This document shows, piece by piece, positions 34,066 to 46,419 of a stretch of DNA of 64,000 nt. Within the stretch, counting starts at the first letter, position 1, and every line of letters begins with the position of its first letter. The stretch comes from Artemia franciscana. Its lineage: Eukaryota > Arthropoda > Branchiopoda > Anostraca > Artemiidae. The notes beneath the pieces are model-generated. The model was not told where the DNA came from, searched no databases, and saw nothing but the letters and a program-made list of their open reading frames with translations. The position numbers were made by a program, and so were the translations under genes. The stretch spans positions 31,192,731-31,256,730 of the forward strand of contig NC_088867.1 in the NCBI RefSeq assembly GCF_032884065.1. Direction: 5' to 3'.

Positions 34066-35970
34066 TATGGCACTTGGTGTCTACCAAGTGACATATAGCG
34101 ATCGCAAATTCTGTCAGTTGGTCTGTCGGTCCCGGTTTTGCTAGTTTAGGCACTTCCAGGTAAGCTAGGACGATGACATTTGGCAGGCGTATCAGGAACC
34201 AGGCTAGACTAAATTAGAAATTGCCGTTTCCCCGATTCGACCATCTGGGGGGGGGGGGAGCTTAAATTGGAAAAATAGAAAAAATGAGGTATTTTTAACT
34301 TACGAACGGTGATTGGATCTTATTGATATTTAGAAGGATATTGTGTCTCAGAGCTTTAATTTTAAATTCCGACCGGATCTGGTGACATTGGGGGGAGTTG
34401 GGGGAGGGGGTAACCTAACATCTTGGAAAACGCTTAGAGTGGAGGGATCGGGATGAAACTTGGTAGGAAAAATAAACAGATGTCCTAGATGCGTGATTGA
34501 CATGACCGGGGCGGATTCGGTCTGTTTAGGGATTTAGGGGAGGGGGGGGGGGGTAATTCTGAAAAATTAGAAAAATTGAGGTATTTTTAACTTATGAAGG
34601 AGTGATCAGATCTTAATGAAATTTCATATTTAGAAGGAATCGTAACTCAGATCTCTTATTTTAAATCCCGAAAGTATCCAGCGTTGGGGGGGGAGTTGGG
34701 GGAGGGGTACCGGAAATCTTGGCAAACACTTAGAGCGGAGATATCAGAATGAATCTTGGCGGGAAGAACAAAAACATGTCCATGATGCGTGACTGACATA
34801 ACCGGACCGGATATGCTCTCTTTGGTGGAGTTTGGGGGGGGGGCAATTCGGAAAAACTAAAAAAAATGAGGTATTTGTAACTTACGAACGAGTGATCAGA
34901 TCTTAATGAAATTAAATATTTAGAAGGATCTTGTGCTTTAGAGATCTTATTTTAAATCCCGACCAGATCTGGTGACTTTGGGGGGAGTTGGAGGGGGAAA
35001 CTGGAATTCCTGGAAAATGTTAAAATTGATGTATCTTTATCTTACGAAGGGGTGATCGGATCTTAATGAAACTTGATATATAGAAGGATCTTATGTCTCA
35101 AATGCTCCATTTTAAATTCGAATCGGATCCGGGGACGTAGGGGTTGAAGGGGGGAAACAGATCTTGGAAAACGCTTAGAGTGGAGAGATCAGGATGAAAC
35201 TTGATGGGAAGAATAATCATAAGTTAAAAATACGTGATTGGCATAATTGGAACGGATCTGTGCCTCTTTCGAGAACCTGGGGGGTGTGTGTGTTAATTTG
35301 GAAAAATCAGAAAAATTGAGGTACTTTTAACTTAAGAACGGGTGACCGGATCTTAATGAAATTTGAGATTTAGAAGGAAATCATGTCTCAGAGCTCTTGT
35401 TTCAAATCTCGACTAGATCTGTTGACATTGGGGGGAGTTGGAGGGGGAAACCGGTAATCTTGGAAAACGCTTAGAGTGGAGAAATCGGGATGAAACTTGG
35501 TGGGTAGAATAAGCAAATGTCGTAGATATGTGATTGACGTAACCGTACTGGATCCGCTCTCTTTGGAGGAGTTAGGGGGTGGGGTTCAGTGCTTTGGCGA
35601 GTTTGGTGCTTCTGGACGTGCTAGGACGATGCAAATTGGTAGGCGTGTCAGGGAGCTGCACAAATCGACTTGATAAAGTCGTTTTTCCCGATTCGACCAT
35701 CTGGGGGCTGAAGGGAGAGGAAAAGTTAGAAAAAAATAGGTTTTTATAACTTACGAGTGGGTGATCGGATCTTAATGTATTTTGATATTTAGAAGGACTT
35801 CGTGACTCTGAGCTCTTATTTGAATTCCCGACCGGCATTAAGCCTCTGATTTTCCTTTTAAATCAATCTATTGATTCTTAGAGTTTTGCTAGAGCTCATA
35901 CCATATGAGCTCTCGGCTCTTGGCTCTTCCGGCCTCGTCAAAAGTGCCATATGAGCTCTTAGCTCTTGTT
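34066..35970 (+). mobile_element. S285 element with head and tail
   Basis: The head starts after a T-run with TATGGCACTTGGTGTCTACC, a small hairpin, then GTCTGTCGGTCCCGG and GGTAAGCTAGGACGATGA. Five to six diverged units follow, each with GATCGGATCTTAATGAAATT, TTTAGAAGGA, CTCTTATTTTAAAT, a G-tract, AAACGCTTAGAGTGGAG, GGGATGAAACTTGG and GATTGACATAACCGG. The tail is TAAGCCTCTGATTTTCC ... CAAAAGTGCCATATGAGCTC. The last ten bases of inverted match between head and tail (ATGGCACTTG) look like a short terminal inverted repeat. No coding capacity recognised. Confidence 0.8.
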
Positions 35971-36039
35971 ATTTTGATCTATGTTTTTTTATTTCTAATA
36001 ATAATGAAAAAATTCACGACCAAGATTATTGAAAAAAAG

Positions 36040-36480
36040 GAATGTGGATTGAATTTTAATGTATATACTGATATTTATTCCAGAATGTCTTAATAACTTC
36101 AGATCTATTAAACAGAAAAAAAAAACAGGAAACATTTAGAATGCATTTTGTTTTCAGTAAAGTACAAATTACATTCTAGTCTTTAGAAGCCACGAGGGGA
36201 GCCAGCCCTACTTCTATTAGTTTCTGCTCATCTTGAGTTTTATTAAGTTATTTATTATAGTTCCTTTTGTTTTGTGTTTCTTTCATTTATTGATGGTGTT
36301 GGAAAATTATTTGGCTTTATTTCTGCTCATCTTTTGTTTAATGTAACTTTTTACTTTTCTTTGGAAAACTTCTTTTTGGGAAAAAGTTTTTTGAGAATTA
36401 ATTTCTGTTCGTTTTTAATTAACATAGTCTTTTTTTATTGGCATAAAAAATAATATCCTAAATTTTTCTGATTTTTCGAT
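36040..36480 (+). repeat. Spacer repeat G, second copy
   Basis: ATACTGATATTTATTCC, TTTGTTTTCAGTAAAGTACAAATT and TTATTTGGCTTTATTTCTGC match 38730-39060 and 43080-43330. It ends with a fragment of module B (TTTCTGTTCGTTTTTAATT). Confidence 0.7.
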
Positions 36481-38650
36481 TTAAGAATCTAGATTTTGTC
36501 TCACTGTTTATCTTGACAGCCTGGATGCATTTACGTCCTTTTGGTTGAGTTCAGTAGTAAGAGCAGAAGTAGTGACAGTAGTAGTCCTCAAAATTTCAAC
36601 TTAATACCCTCAGTCTTCCTTAAGATATTGTTGAGACTTATTATTGACAACCAGCATGGAAACATGCCTTTAGATCTAATTTTAAAGCAATATAAACTCT
36701 CCCTGATAGTTTCTGTGGTATACACTTTCATAATCGTAAGATACCCTGCCTGGATATCTTGACAACTTAATCTATCTTGACAACCTAGATGTACTTAAAC
36801 TATTTTGATTTAGTTCAAAAGTAGCAGTAATACTAGTTGTGGAAATGCTAGCAAAATTGACAGTAATATGGGTATCCTGGAATTTTCTGCTTTTCCACCC
36901 TTAGGTGATGCTGGGAATTGTTAATATACCTCTTTGAAAACCCATATGTACATAGTTTGTTCTGATTCAGTTCAACCCTGCCCTCACCATTCCCTAAGAG
37001 TTTTATTAATAACCTTATATTAGCAATAGTTATGGTCATTTTAGCAAGAACATTGAGATAGTATTAGGAATAGGAATAGTTAGTATTAGGAGTAATAGTA
37101 TTCGAACTTTCCCTGATAGTTTAAACTTTCCATTTGGCAAGCTCAAATCACATAGTGCATTTGATTTGATTCAACACCCCCCCCTAAATATTCCCTTAAA
37201 GTTTCACCTTAATATTCTTAGCCTCAGTAAAAGTAGTAGTCGTAGCTGTAGTCACAATAGAAGTAACATACACATAGTGCCTTTTAGTTAGCTGAGCATC
37301 TCCCTCATAGTGCTCTGAAAATTTCAGCTAGATACTCTAAATTGCATGCATATGGTGTGAATGATCCATTTGAAACTCCCTCTTCACATTCCCTAAAAGT
37401 TTCACCTTAATATGATTAGCCTCACTAGTAGCAGTAATCGCAGTAGCAGTAGTATGTTCGTTAGTGTCTTTTGGTTAGTTGAAAATCCGCCTCAACATAC
37501 TCTGATAGTTTCAATTTAAAGTTTTAAGCTGTTCTTAAGCTGTTTAAGCTGTTCTTCATCCAGTTGAAACTCCCCCTTCATATTCCCTAAAAGTTTCACC
37601 TTAATATGATTAGCCTCACTAGAAGCAGCAATTGCAGTAGTAGTAGTATGTTTGTTAGTGATTTGACTTTATTAAACAAGTTCTTGAGACATTTCTGATG
37701 CACCTTTTTGAAAATCTACATGCTTATAGTGTGTTTCGATTTAGTTCAACATCACCCTAAACATTCCCAGAAAGCTTCACCTTATACCCTTAACTTCTGT
37801 AGTAGCATTAGTTGTGGTTGTATTAGGAATAATAGCATTAGTAGTAGTATGCGTATAGCACCTTCTGTTTTTTCAATGAAATTTTGCTCTCTCCTCCTCC
37901 TAAACCTTTACTGAAAGTTTCATCTCCATGCTATCAGCCTCAGTAGTAGTGGTCGTAGCAGTAGTAGAAGTAGCAGTAGCAGTAATATTAGCAGTATGCT
38001 CAGAATGCTGGTTGCTTAGTTCTACATCCCTCTCAACCAGCCCTGAAAGTTTCAGCTTAATACTTTAAGCTGTTCCGGATAAATTGCATATACGTCCTGT
38101 TGGAAACCTTCCTTTTAATAGTGTGTTTTGATTTAGTTCACATTCCCTTAAATTTCCCTGCCAGCTTCACCCTAATGCCCTTAGCCTCAGGAGTATTAGT
38201 AGTAATGGTAGCAGTAGTAGTTTTAGTGGTAATATGAACATAGCCTCTTTCGGTTAGTTTATAATTCCCCTCAAAATGCCCTGGGAGTTTCAACCTAATA
38301 TTCTAAGCCATTCCTGAGGTATTGCTTATATTCCCTTTTGACAACCTGCGTGCACTTTGTTTGTTTTGATTTAATTGTAACTCCCCCTAAACATTCCCTA
38401 GAAAGTTCCACTTTAGCCTCAGTAGTAGTAGCAATTTTAGCAGTAGCAGTATTAATAGTCACATATTGCTCTTTGGTTAGTTTGACGCCCCCCTGAGCTT
38501 ACCCTAAAAGTTTCAACTTAATGCTCTGTGCTGTTCCTGAGATATTGATAAAACGCTCTTTGAGAACATACATGAACAAAGTGTATTTGAATTTTGCTCA
38601 GCATTCCTTCAAAGCATTCCCTGAAATCTTTACTTTAATGCTCTCGCCTC
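36480..38650 (+). repeat. S240 array, plus orientation
   Basis: About ten units of 170-240 bp with TTTTGATTTAGTTCAAC anchors near 36787, 36960, 37155, 37355, 37550, 37728, 38121, 38357 and 38580. Each unit also has TTTCACCTTAATA, CCTCAGTAGTAGTAG-type trinucleotide runs and TTTCAACTTAATACT. Confidence 0.85.
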
Positions 38651-40053
38651 AGTAGTTGGCTGACGACTTCATGCCTTTTCAAGGCCAGAACAAAATTTGC
38701 ACATTACTAAAAAAAACAAAACAAAAACAAATGACCCTGAATTGTCAGTTTAATAAATATATACTGATACTTATTCCTTAAAGTTTCAATAATTTTTACT
38801 TATTAAAGTCAAAAAAGTGAAAACATTCAAATGTATTTTGTTTTCAGTAAAGTGTAAATTATGGTCTGGTCTTGGGAAGGCATGGGACTTGTCTGTCTTA
38901 CTCATATCAATTTTTGCTCGTTTTGTTTTTGAATCGGTTATTTATTGTGATATCTGTTCATTTTGGGTTTTATATATTTACTGATGGTGATTTGTTGTTG
39001 TTCTATGTTTGGAAGATTATTTGACTTTATTTCTGCTCATTTTTGGTTCAAAATCAACCTCTTTATTCTTCTTTGAGAAACTTGTTTTTTGTATTTTTGT
39101 TAATTAATATCTTTAAAGATTCAAAATTTAGGAAAATTTCATATCATTTAGCAAAAAATGCGAAATGTTTTGGACAAACTCATATTTTCAAACAAACAGA
39201 AATAACCAGAAAGATGGGCAATCTTTGGACGAAAACCCATTCCTTCTAAAAAAAAAAGACTGTATCTTTCAATTATCTCCGGGTTTATTCCATATAAGAT
39301 CTACCAGGTCACATCTTTAATCTCAGATATTGATAGAGCTTGTCAGGTTTATGCTGTTCATGAATGTAAACCCCTATGTTTTTTTGGAAGGGGGAGGGGT
39401 GTATTTACGGCCAGTCAAAGTTGTTTTTTTTATTATCACTGTTATATCATAGAATACGTCTATAACGGAAAATAATTTACACCTTGAAAGTGTTTTCGCA
39501 CAACCTATGTATAAATTTAAAAAATAAATCAGCAAATAATAATTAATTTTTCTGAAAAATAAGATATATTTTGTTGTTTATAGAATAATTTCAATGAACT
39601 TCTGATTTTCAAGCCAATGAGCTTTTTTGCCGATCTTCTCGGACCATAGGTTTGATTTATTTATTCCTGAAAAAAAAAACGAAAAAAACAAAAACAAAGA
39701 AACATGCATGTATGATCTTTTTCTGGCAAAAAATTCGAAGTTTTACTTTTTATAGATTGAAGCTTTTAACCTCTACAGCAAGGTTTTCAAATATGCTTAA
39801 TCTGTTAGTGTGATTTTCATTAATATAGCTTAAATTTTTGAGGATTTTTCCCCCTTCAAAAAAAATGAGGTACATTTTCTCAGACTCGTTATTTCTGATG
39901 GATAACATCAAACTTAATGAATTTTTTAACTTTGGAATCAGCATAAAAAGCTAATTTATTTAATGTATCTATTGTTAGCAAAAGGTTTTTTAGAGTTTAG
40001 TATTTGTCAGATCGGAGTTACTGCTTACTTACATTTCGTTACGAACTGTTGCA

Positions 40054-40133
40054 TGACGTCATCTATGCAATAAGCAGAATTCTATAAATAGTAAATGGCT
40101 CTCAATATAAAATGACGTCATCTGTCCTATAAA
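40054..40133 (+). promoter_or_regulatory. Promoter-like segment: two TGACGTCA boxes and TATAAA
   Basis: Palindromic TGACGTCA (CRE/ATF type) lies at 40054-40061 and 40113-40120, each followed by TCT. TATAAA lies at 40083-40088 and 40128-40133. The second TATA box is 72 bp before the ATG at 40200. Copy 2 keeps both TGACGTCA boxes and the second TATA, while its first TATA is mutated. The inverted module A ends immediately upstream. Confidence 0.55.
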
Positions 40134-40199
40134 TCACACGTCAGATTCTGAGTTGGAATAGTTTGTTACAAAAACTTGGACGATAAGTTTACAAAAACA

Positions 40200-40664
40200 A
40201 TGCTAGCCACTTGTGCACTGTTACCCGCACTAGCGGAAGATCTGTTTTTGTCGGACGATGAAAGTGATCAGGAGTTTATTAGTAAGAGAGATTCTAAAAT
40301 GGAACATGGAAAAACCACCATTTTCTCCATGTTTACCACTCTCATGCCTACCAAAGATGGAAGAGAAGAAAAGAAACAAAGAAAAAGAGGAAGAAAGGCT
40401 CTTAAACTGATATCAGCTCGTGCAATCACTGCAGGAAAAGTCAGTAAAGAGTTATTAGAAATCTTGCCGGTGACACAACCTCGTGGAAGTACAAGAGAAA
40501 AAGCTGATAGAAAGATAACGCAAAATTTCACGGAAAACACAAGAAAACTGCCTTCCTTGTTTTATAAAACCACGTCCGACTCTATAGTTGTTAGACCAAG
40601 GATTGTAGAAAATCGTCCATGGGTGAGAAAACCTACAAGGCCATTGAATCTAGGAAAGTCCTAG
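40200..40664 (+). CDS. Unrecognised basic protein, copy 1 (154 codons, C-terminus altered)
   Basis: The protein starts MLATCALLPALAEDLFLSDD, an acidic N-terminus, then a basic middle with KKQRKRGRKALKL (NLS-like) and TTIFSMFTTLMPTK. It has no signal peptide or membrane segment and no domain I can name. The start is weakly like N-termini of some Harbinger-type transposon proteins, but the rest is not. It is single-exon, with a TATA-type promoter and AATAAA at 40844-40849. Relative to copy 2, a 36-38-bp insertion containing repeated CTAGGAA words ends the frame early. Most differences between the copies change the amino acid, which argues against purifying selection since the duplication. Confidence 0.5.
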   Translation: MLATCALLPALAEDLFLSDDESDQEFISKRDSKMEHGKTTIFSMFTTLMPTKDGREEKKQRKRGRKALKLISARAITAGKVSKELLEILPVTQPRGSTREKADRKITQNFTENTRKLPSLFYKTTSDSIVVRPRIVENRPWVRKPTRPLNLGKS

Positions 40665-40843
40665 GAAAGACTAGGAATTCCTAGTGAATCTAGGAATTCG
40701 AAATTGGTAGCAAAACGGCGTGAACAGGGAATTGATGTTCATATTGAAGTTCCAAAGATAACATTTAGAATTTGTTAATAGAAGAAGTTGATGATATAAG
40801 TGAACACTTTCAGAATTTGTAGTATCTAAATCATCGTTGTTTT

Positions 40844-40849
40844 AATAAA
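40844..40849 (+). terminator. Polyadenylation signal, copy 1
   Basis: AATAAA about 180 bp after the stop, also present in copy 2 at 45077-45082. Confidence 0.45.
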
Positions 40850-41763
40850 AAAAGAAAAGAAAAACATTGACTTTACTTTAAGAAAAGCAAGAAGCAGACT
40901 AAATTGCAAATATTTTACTCCTTTAATAAGTATTAACTCCATGCACCAAAAGTCAGAGAGTTTGTGGAAAAAACCTACTAAGGGGTGACTCGGGCTAATA
41001 GTAAAAATTTCGTTTGTATTCTTATATCTGTGTACCTGTTCCCCCTTCTTGCATGGGTTGTACCTGTGTAGACCTAAAAGTGGATTAGCCGCTTTTGAAT
41101 AATAACGGTTAATAGGACCCTCGCCTTGAAAACATATGAAGAAGAAATCTTCTGAGGCTTAGAATATTTAGGAACCAAGGAATTTCGTTTGCTGGGACAA
41201 TACTGGAGACATATTGGTTATTCTGAAGATATCTCTGGAATCGTTGAAGCAAAAGAATTAAAAAAATTAAAATTAGGTTAGGTTTTGACGATAGTTAGGT
41301 AAAAGTTTTGGTTGAAAGACATGCTACAATTAAGCTAGGTTTTAAGTTACACAGCAGAACTTACAAGCCTGGGATTATTTATTAGGGATCCAACAAGGAA
41401 GAAAACACCCACAAAGGGTGTATTGTTTTGATGCGATTTGCCCAAACAAAGTCATCACATTAGAGAACCATATTGCAGAAGTTTCAACCCCCTATCGACA
41501 AAACTACAAAGTTGTATAGTTGTACAAATTACAGAAAGATGTTTTAAGTGCTATAAAGAAAGGTATCAAGTTCCAAATAATTGATTGACGATGGATACTG
41601 ATTGAGGTAGAAGACTAAAGATTACTAGAAAAAAGGGAGGGGGGTCTGTGTTTTCTTAGAATCTCTATTTTATGGTGCTCCAAATAAAGTGATGGTTGTG
41701 AGCTATAGCTTGTTTAACTTATACGTACATTCTGCACTGGTTACGACAAAAATGAAATAAAAG

Positions 41764-43002
41764 ACAGGGGTCATCGTATCGACCAAGTGGTCCTAGAGTG
41801 TTTCAAGAGGGCTCATTCTAACGGAAATGAAAAATTTTAGTGCCTTTTTTAACTGACCAAAAAATTGGAGGGCACCTAGGCCCCCTCCCACGCTCATTTT
41901 TCCCAAAGTCAACGGATCAAAATTTTGAGATAGCCAGTTTGTTCCGCATAGTCGAAAACCATAATAACTATGTCTTTGGGGATGACTTACCCCACATTCC
42001 TTGGGGGAGGGGCTGCAAGTTACAAACTTTGACCAATGTTTACATACATTAATGGTTATTAGGAAGTGTACCGACGTTTTCAGGGGGATTTTTTTGGTTT
42101 GGGTGTGGGGTTCAGGAGAGGGGGCTATATGGGAGGATATTTCCTTGGAGGAATATTTCATGGGGGAAGAGAAATTCATTGAAAAGGGCGCAGGATTTTC
42201 TAGCATTACTATTAAAAAAAACAATGAAAATATAAACATGAAAAAGTTTTTTCAATTGAAAGTAAGGAGAAGCATTGAAACTTAAAACGAACAGAGATTA
42301 TTACGCATATGAGGGGTTCTAAAAATACTTCAGCATAAAAAGCGAGGTATTTAGGAGGAGATAAATACTTCGCTCTTTATGCTAAATTATTTTTAGTAAT
42401 TTCAACTATTTATTCTACGGCCTTTCTGATTCAGGGGTCATTCCTAAAGGATTGGGACAAAACTTAAGATTTAGTGTGAAGAGCGAGGCATTAACGAGGG
42501 GACAAACCCCCTCATGTATATAATCAAAAATATAAGAATATAAAAGTTTGTCACGTAAGCTAATTCTTAAGTTGCGTATATTTTTTACTAACAAAAACGT
42601 TCGTTAAAAATTAAAAGTTCTAGTTGCCTTTTTAAGTCACCGAAAAATTGGAGGGCAACTAGGCCTCCTTCCCCACCCCTTATTTCTCAATATCGTCTGA
42701 TCAAAACTAAGAGAAAGCCATTTAGCCAAAAAAAGAATCAATATGCAAATTTCATTTTAATAATTTATGTACGGAGAGCCAAAATCAGACATGCATTAAT
42801 TCAAAAACTTTCAGAAATTAAATAAAAAAAAATAAGTTTTTTGAAATGAAAGTAAGGAGCGACATTAAAACTTAAAACGAACAGAAATTACTCCGTATAT
42901 GAAAGGGGCTTTTCTTTCTCGACACCCCGCTCCTAGCGCTAAAGTTTGATTCTTTCTCGCAACTCTACTTCTAAGAACAATAAAAAACTGTATTTAAACA
43001 GT
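41764..43002 (+). repeat. Composite repeat (modules C and B) between the two copies
   Basis: Starts GGGGTCATCGTATCGACCAA. It continues with CAAGAGGGCTCATTCTAACG, ACCAAAAAATTGGAGGGCAC and GACTTACCCCACATTCC, then the B module (AAAACGAACAGAGATTATTA) and a hairpin near 42330-42395. It is the same family as 59385-64000. Confidence 0.85.
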
Positions 43003-44469
43003 AGGATGACGACTTCATGCCTTCTCAAGATCACAACACAATTTGTACATTACTAAAACAAAAACAAAAAACAAATGACCCTGTATTGTCAGTTTAATAA
43101 ATACATACTAATACTTATTCCTTAAAGTTTCAATAATTTTTATTTGTTAAAGTAAAATGTGAAAACATTCAAAACCTTCAAATGTATTTTGTTTTCAGTA
43201 AAGTGTAAATTATGGTCTGGTCTTGGGAAGGCATGGGGCTTGTCTGTCTCATATATTTACTGATGGTGATTTGTTGTTTTTCTATGTGTGGAAGATTATT
43301 TGACTTTATTTCTGCTCATTTTTGGTTTAATCAAGCTCTTTATTTTTCTTTGAAAAACTTGTTTTTTTGGATTTTTTTTCAATTGATATCTTTAAAGACT
43401 CAAAATTTAGGAAAATTTTATATCATTTAGAAGAAACAGCGAAATGTTTTGGACAAAATCATATTTTCTCACAAACAGAAATAGCCAGAAAGATGGGCAA
43501 TCTTTGGACGAAAACCCATTCCTTCTAAAAAAAGACTGTATCTTTCAATTATCTCCGGGCTTATTACATACAAGATCTACCAGGTCATATCTTTAATCTC
43601 AGATATTGATAGAGCTTGTCAGGTTTATTCTGTTCATGAATATAAACCCCTATGTTTTTTGGGAGGGGTGTATTTACGGCCAGTCAAAGTTTTTTTTTTT
43701 TTTTTATTATCACTGTTATATCATAGAATACGTCTATAACGGAAAATAATTTACACCTTGGAAGTGTTTTCGCACTACCTATGCATAAATTAAAAAAATA
43801 AATCAGCAAATAATAATTAATTTTTCTGAAAAATAATGTATATTTTCTTGTTTATAGAATAAATTCAATGAACTTCCGATTTTAATCCAATGAGCTTTTT
43901 TGTCGATCTTCTCGAACCATAGGTTTGATTTATTTATTCCTGAAAAAAAAACAAAAAAAAAACAAAGAAACATGCATGTATAATCTTTTTCTGGCAAAAA
44001 AATTCGAAGTTTTACGTTTTTATAGATTGAAGATTTTAACCTGTACAGCAAGGTTTTCAAATATGGTTAATCTGTTAGTGTGATTTTCATTAATATAGCT
44101 TAAATTTTTGAGGATGTTTCCCCCTTCAAAAAAAAATGAGGTACATTTTCTCAGACTCGTTATTTCTGATGGATAACATCAAACTTAATGAATTTTTTAA
44201 CTTTGGAATCAGCATAAAAAGCCAATTTATTTAATGTATCTATTGTTAGCAAAAGGTTTTTTAGAGTTTAGTATTTATCAGATCGGAGTTACTGCTTACT
44301 TACATTTCGTTACGAACTGTTGCATGACGTCATCTATGCAGTAAGCAGAATTCTATTAATAGTAAATGGCTCTCAATATAAAATGACGTCATCTGTCCTA
44401 TAAATCACATGTCAGATTCTGAGTTAGAATAGTTTGTTACAAACACTTGGACGATAAGTTTAGAAAATA

Positions 44470-44856
44470 ATGTTGGCCACTTGTGCACTCTTACCCGTAC
44501 TAGCGGGAGATCTGTTTTTGTCGGATGGTGAAAGTGATCTGGAGTTTATTAGTAAGAGAGATTCTAAAATGGAAGATGGAAAAACCACCATTTTCTCCAT
44601 GTTTACCACTCTCATGCCTACCAAAAATGGAAGAGAAGAAAAGAAACAAACAAAAAGAGGAAGAAAGGCGCTTAAACTGACATCAGCTCGTGCAATCACT
44701 AAAGGAAAAGTCAATAAAGAGTTAGTAGAAATCTTGCCAGTGACACAACCTCGTGGAAGTACAAGAGAAAAAGCTGATGGAAAGATAACGCAAAATTTCA
44801 CGGAAAACACGAGAAAACTGCCGTCCTTGTTTATAAAACCACGCCCGACTCTATAG
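44470..44856 (+). pseudogene. Unrecognised basic protein, copy 2 (frameshifted)
   Basis: It starts MLATCALLPVLAGDLFLSDG and stays parallel to copy 1 until PSLF, where a one-base loss in a T-run (44830 region) shifts the frame and ends it at 128 codons. Past that point the old frame continues into a basic C-terminus ending in VPKITFRIC, which copy 1 has lost. The two copies are therefore broken differently, and the ancestral protein was probably about 180 residues. Promoter elements and AATAAA are conserved. Confidence 0.6.
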
Positions 44857-45262
44857 TTGTTAGATCAAGAATTGTAGAAAATCGTCCATGGGTGAGAAAA
44901 CCTACAAGGCCATTGAATCTAGGAAAGTATTCGAAATTGGTAGCAAAACGGCGTGAACAGGGAATTGATGTTCATATTGAAGTTCCAAAGATAACATTTA
45001 GAATTTGTCAATAGAAGAAGTTGGTGATATAAGTGAACACTTTCGGATTTTGTAGTATCTAAATTATCGTTGTTTTAATAAATAAAAAAGAAAAGAAAAA
45101 CATTGACTTTACTTTAAGAAAAGCAAGAAGCAAACTAAATTGCAAATATTTTACTCCTTTAACAAGTATTAACTCCATGCACCAAAAGTCAGAGAGTTTG
45201 TGGAAAAAACCTACTAAGGGGTGACTCGGGCTAATACTAAAAATTTCGTTTTTATTCTTATA

Positions 45263-45558
45263 CTAGGTGTTGGGGTGGCGCTTCGTGCCACTCCAACAGC
45301 TAGTTGGTGGGAGCCTTCGCTTCCCCCAAGCCCCCCCCTCCCGCGCGCGTAAGTCGTTACGCGCCATATTAGTTACGCGCCATTGTAGTCGTTATAATTT
45401 CTCTTTGAGTGTCCCGGTCGTCATTTGTGTCCCGGTCTGTAATTTCATCTAATATGACGTTAGTCGACAAACAACTTCATGACGACATACATCTCAATCC
45501 TTGTAATGACGTCAGTCGACAGACACACAAACAAACAACTTATTTTTATATATATAGA
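45263..45558 (-). mobile_element. Short Helitron (296 bp) inside copy 2
   Basis: On the minus strand it starts TCTATATATATAAAAATAAG, contains TGACGTCA-type and GACCGGGACAC motifs, and ends in a near-perfect hairpin followed by CTAG, with the next base T. It shares both ends with the Helitron at 7593-9160. Copy 1 shows the empty site near 41020. The base before the 5' TC is T instead of the usual A, from mutation or imprecise insertion. Confidence 0.87.
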
Positions 45559-46075
45559 AATGTGACCTGTCCCCTCTTCTTGCATGGATTTTACCTGTGT
45601 AGACTTAAAAGTGGAATAGCCGCTTTTGAATAATAACAGTTAATAGGATCCTCCCCCTGAAAACATATGAAGAAGAAATCTTCTGAGGCTTAGAATATTT
45701 AGGAACCAAGGAATTTCATTTGCTGGGACAATACTGGAGACATATTGGTTATTCTGAAGATATCTCTGGAATCGTTGAAGTAAAAGAATTAAAATAATTA
45801 AAATTAGGTTAGGGTTTTGACGATAGTTAGGTAAAAGTATTGGTTGAAAGACATGCTACAATTAAGCTGGGTTTTAAGTTACACAACAGAACTTACAAGC
45901 CTGGGATTATTTGTTAGGGATCCAACAGCTATAGCTTGTTTAACTTGTACGTAAATTCTGCACTGGTTACGACAAAAATGAAATAAAAGACGTTTCAAAT
46001 TTCTATTGTTTCATTACTTTACAAACTATATTCTAGCTTTTAAGGTTTTACAGAAGATGATAATCTTTTTTTTTT

Positions 46076-46410
46076 ATGTTTTCGAACCTCGGAAGGGCTC
46101 ATTTCATTAAAAAACTGAAAAATCTAGTGCCCTTTTAAAAAGTCAAAAGGGACTGGGGGGAAAAAAGCTCACTTTCCATGTGCCTTTTTCCCCAAAGATC
46201 CAATCAAAATTTTGAGACAGCCATCTTGTTCGACATAGTCGAAAGGTTCAATAACTATGACTCTCGGGACGACAACTTCCACAGTCGCCCATTCAAGTTA
46301 CACAATCCGCCCGTTCTTTACATATGGAATTTGCTATTGGGGAAGAGGGGCATGTTTGACCTTTTTAAAAAAAAAAACCAATGGCATTTAGGTAAAGTTG
46401 TGAGGGAATG
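46076..46410 (+). repeat. Single S260/module C unit
   Basis: GGAAGGGCTCATTTCATT, TTTTTAAAAGTC-like, CAATCAAAATTTTGAGACAG and CTATGACTCTCGGGACGAC match the family. Confidence 0.7.
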
Positions 46411-46419
46411 TTTGGGGTA

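Larger units (their letters stand above)
38653..41763 (+). repeat. Duplicated 3.1-kb unit, copy 1
   Basis: It aligns with 43003-46000 in the same orientation, at roughly 93-95 percent identity by eye. It contains spacer repeat G, an inverted module A (about 39860-40050), a promoter-like segment, a short gene and a long 3' flank. Copy 2 lacks about 310 bp present here (41393-41700) and carries a Helitron that is absent here. Confidence 0.9.
43003..46000 (+). repeat. Duplicated 3.1-kb unit, copy 2
   Basis: Starts GATGACGACTTCATGCC and ends GAAATAAAAGAC, as copy 1 does. It contains the second reading frame (44470-44856) and a Helitron insertion (45263-45558). The G-spacer part is about 50 bp shorter than in copy 1. 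Confidence 0.9.
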
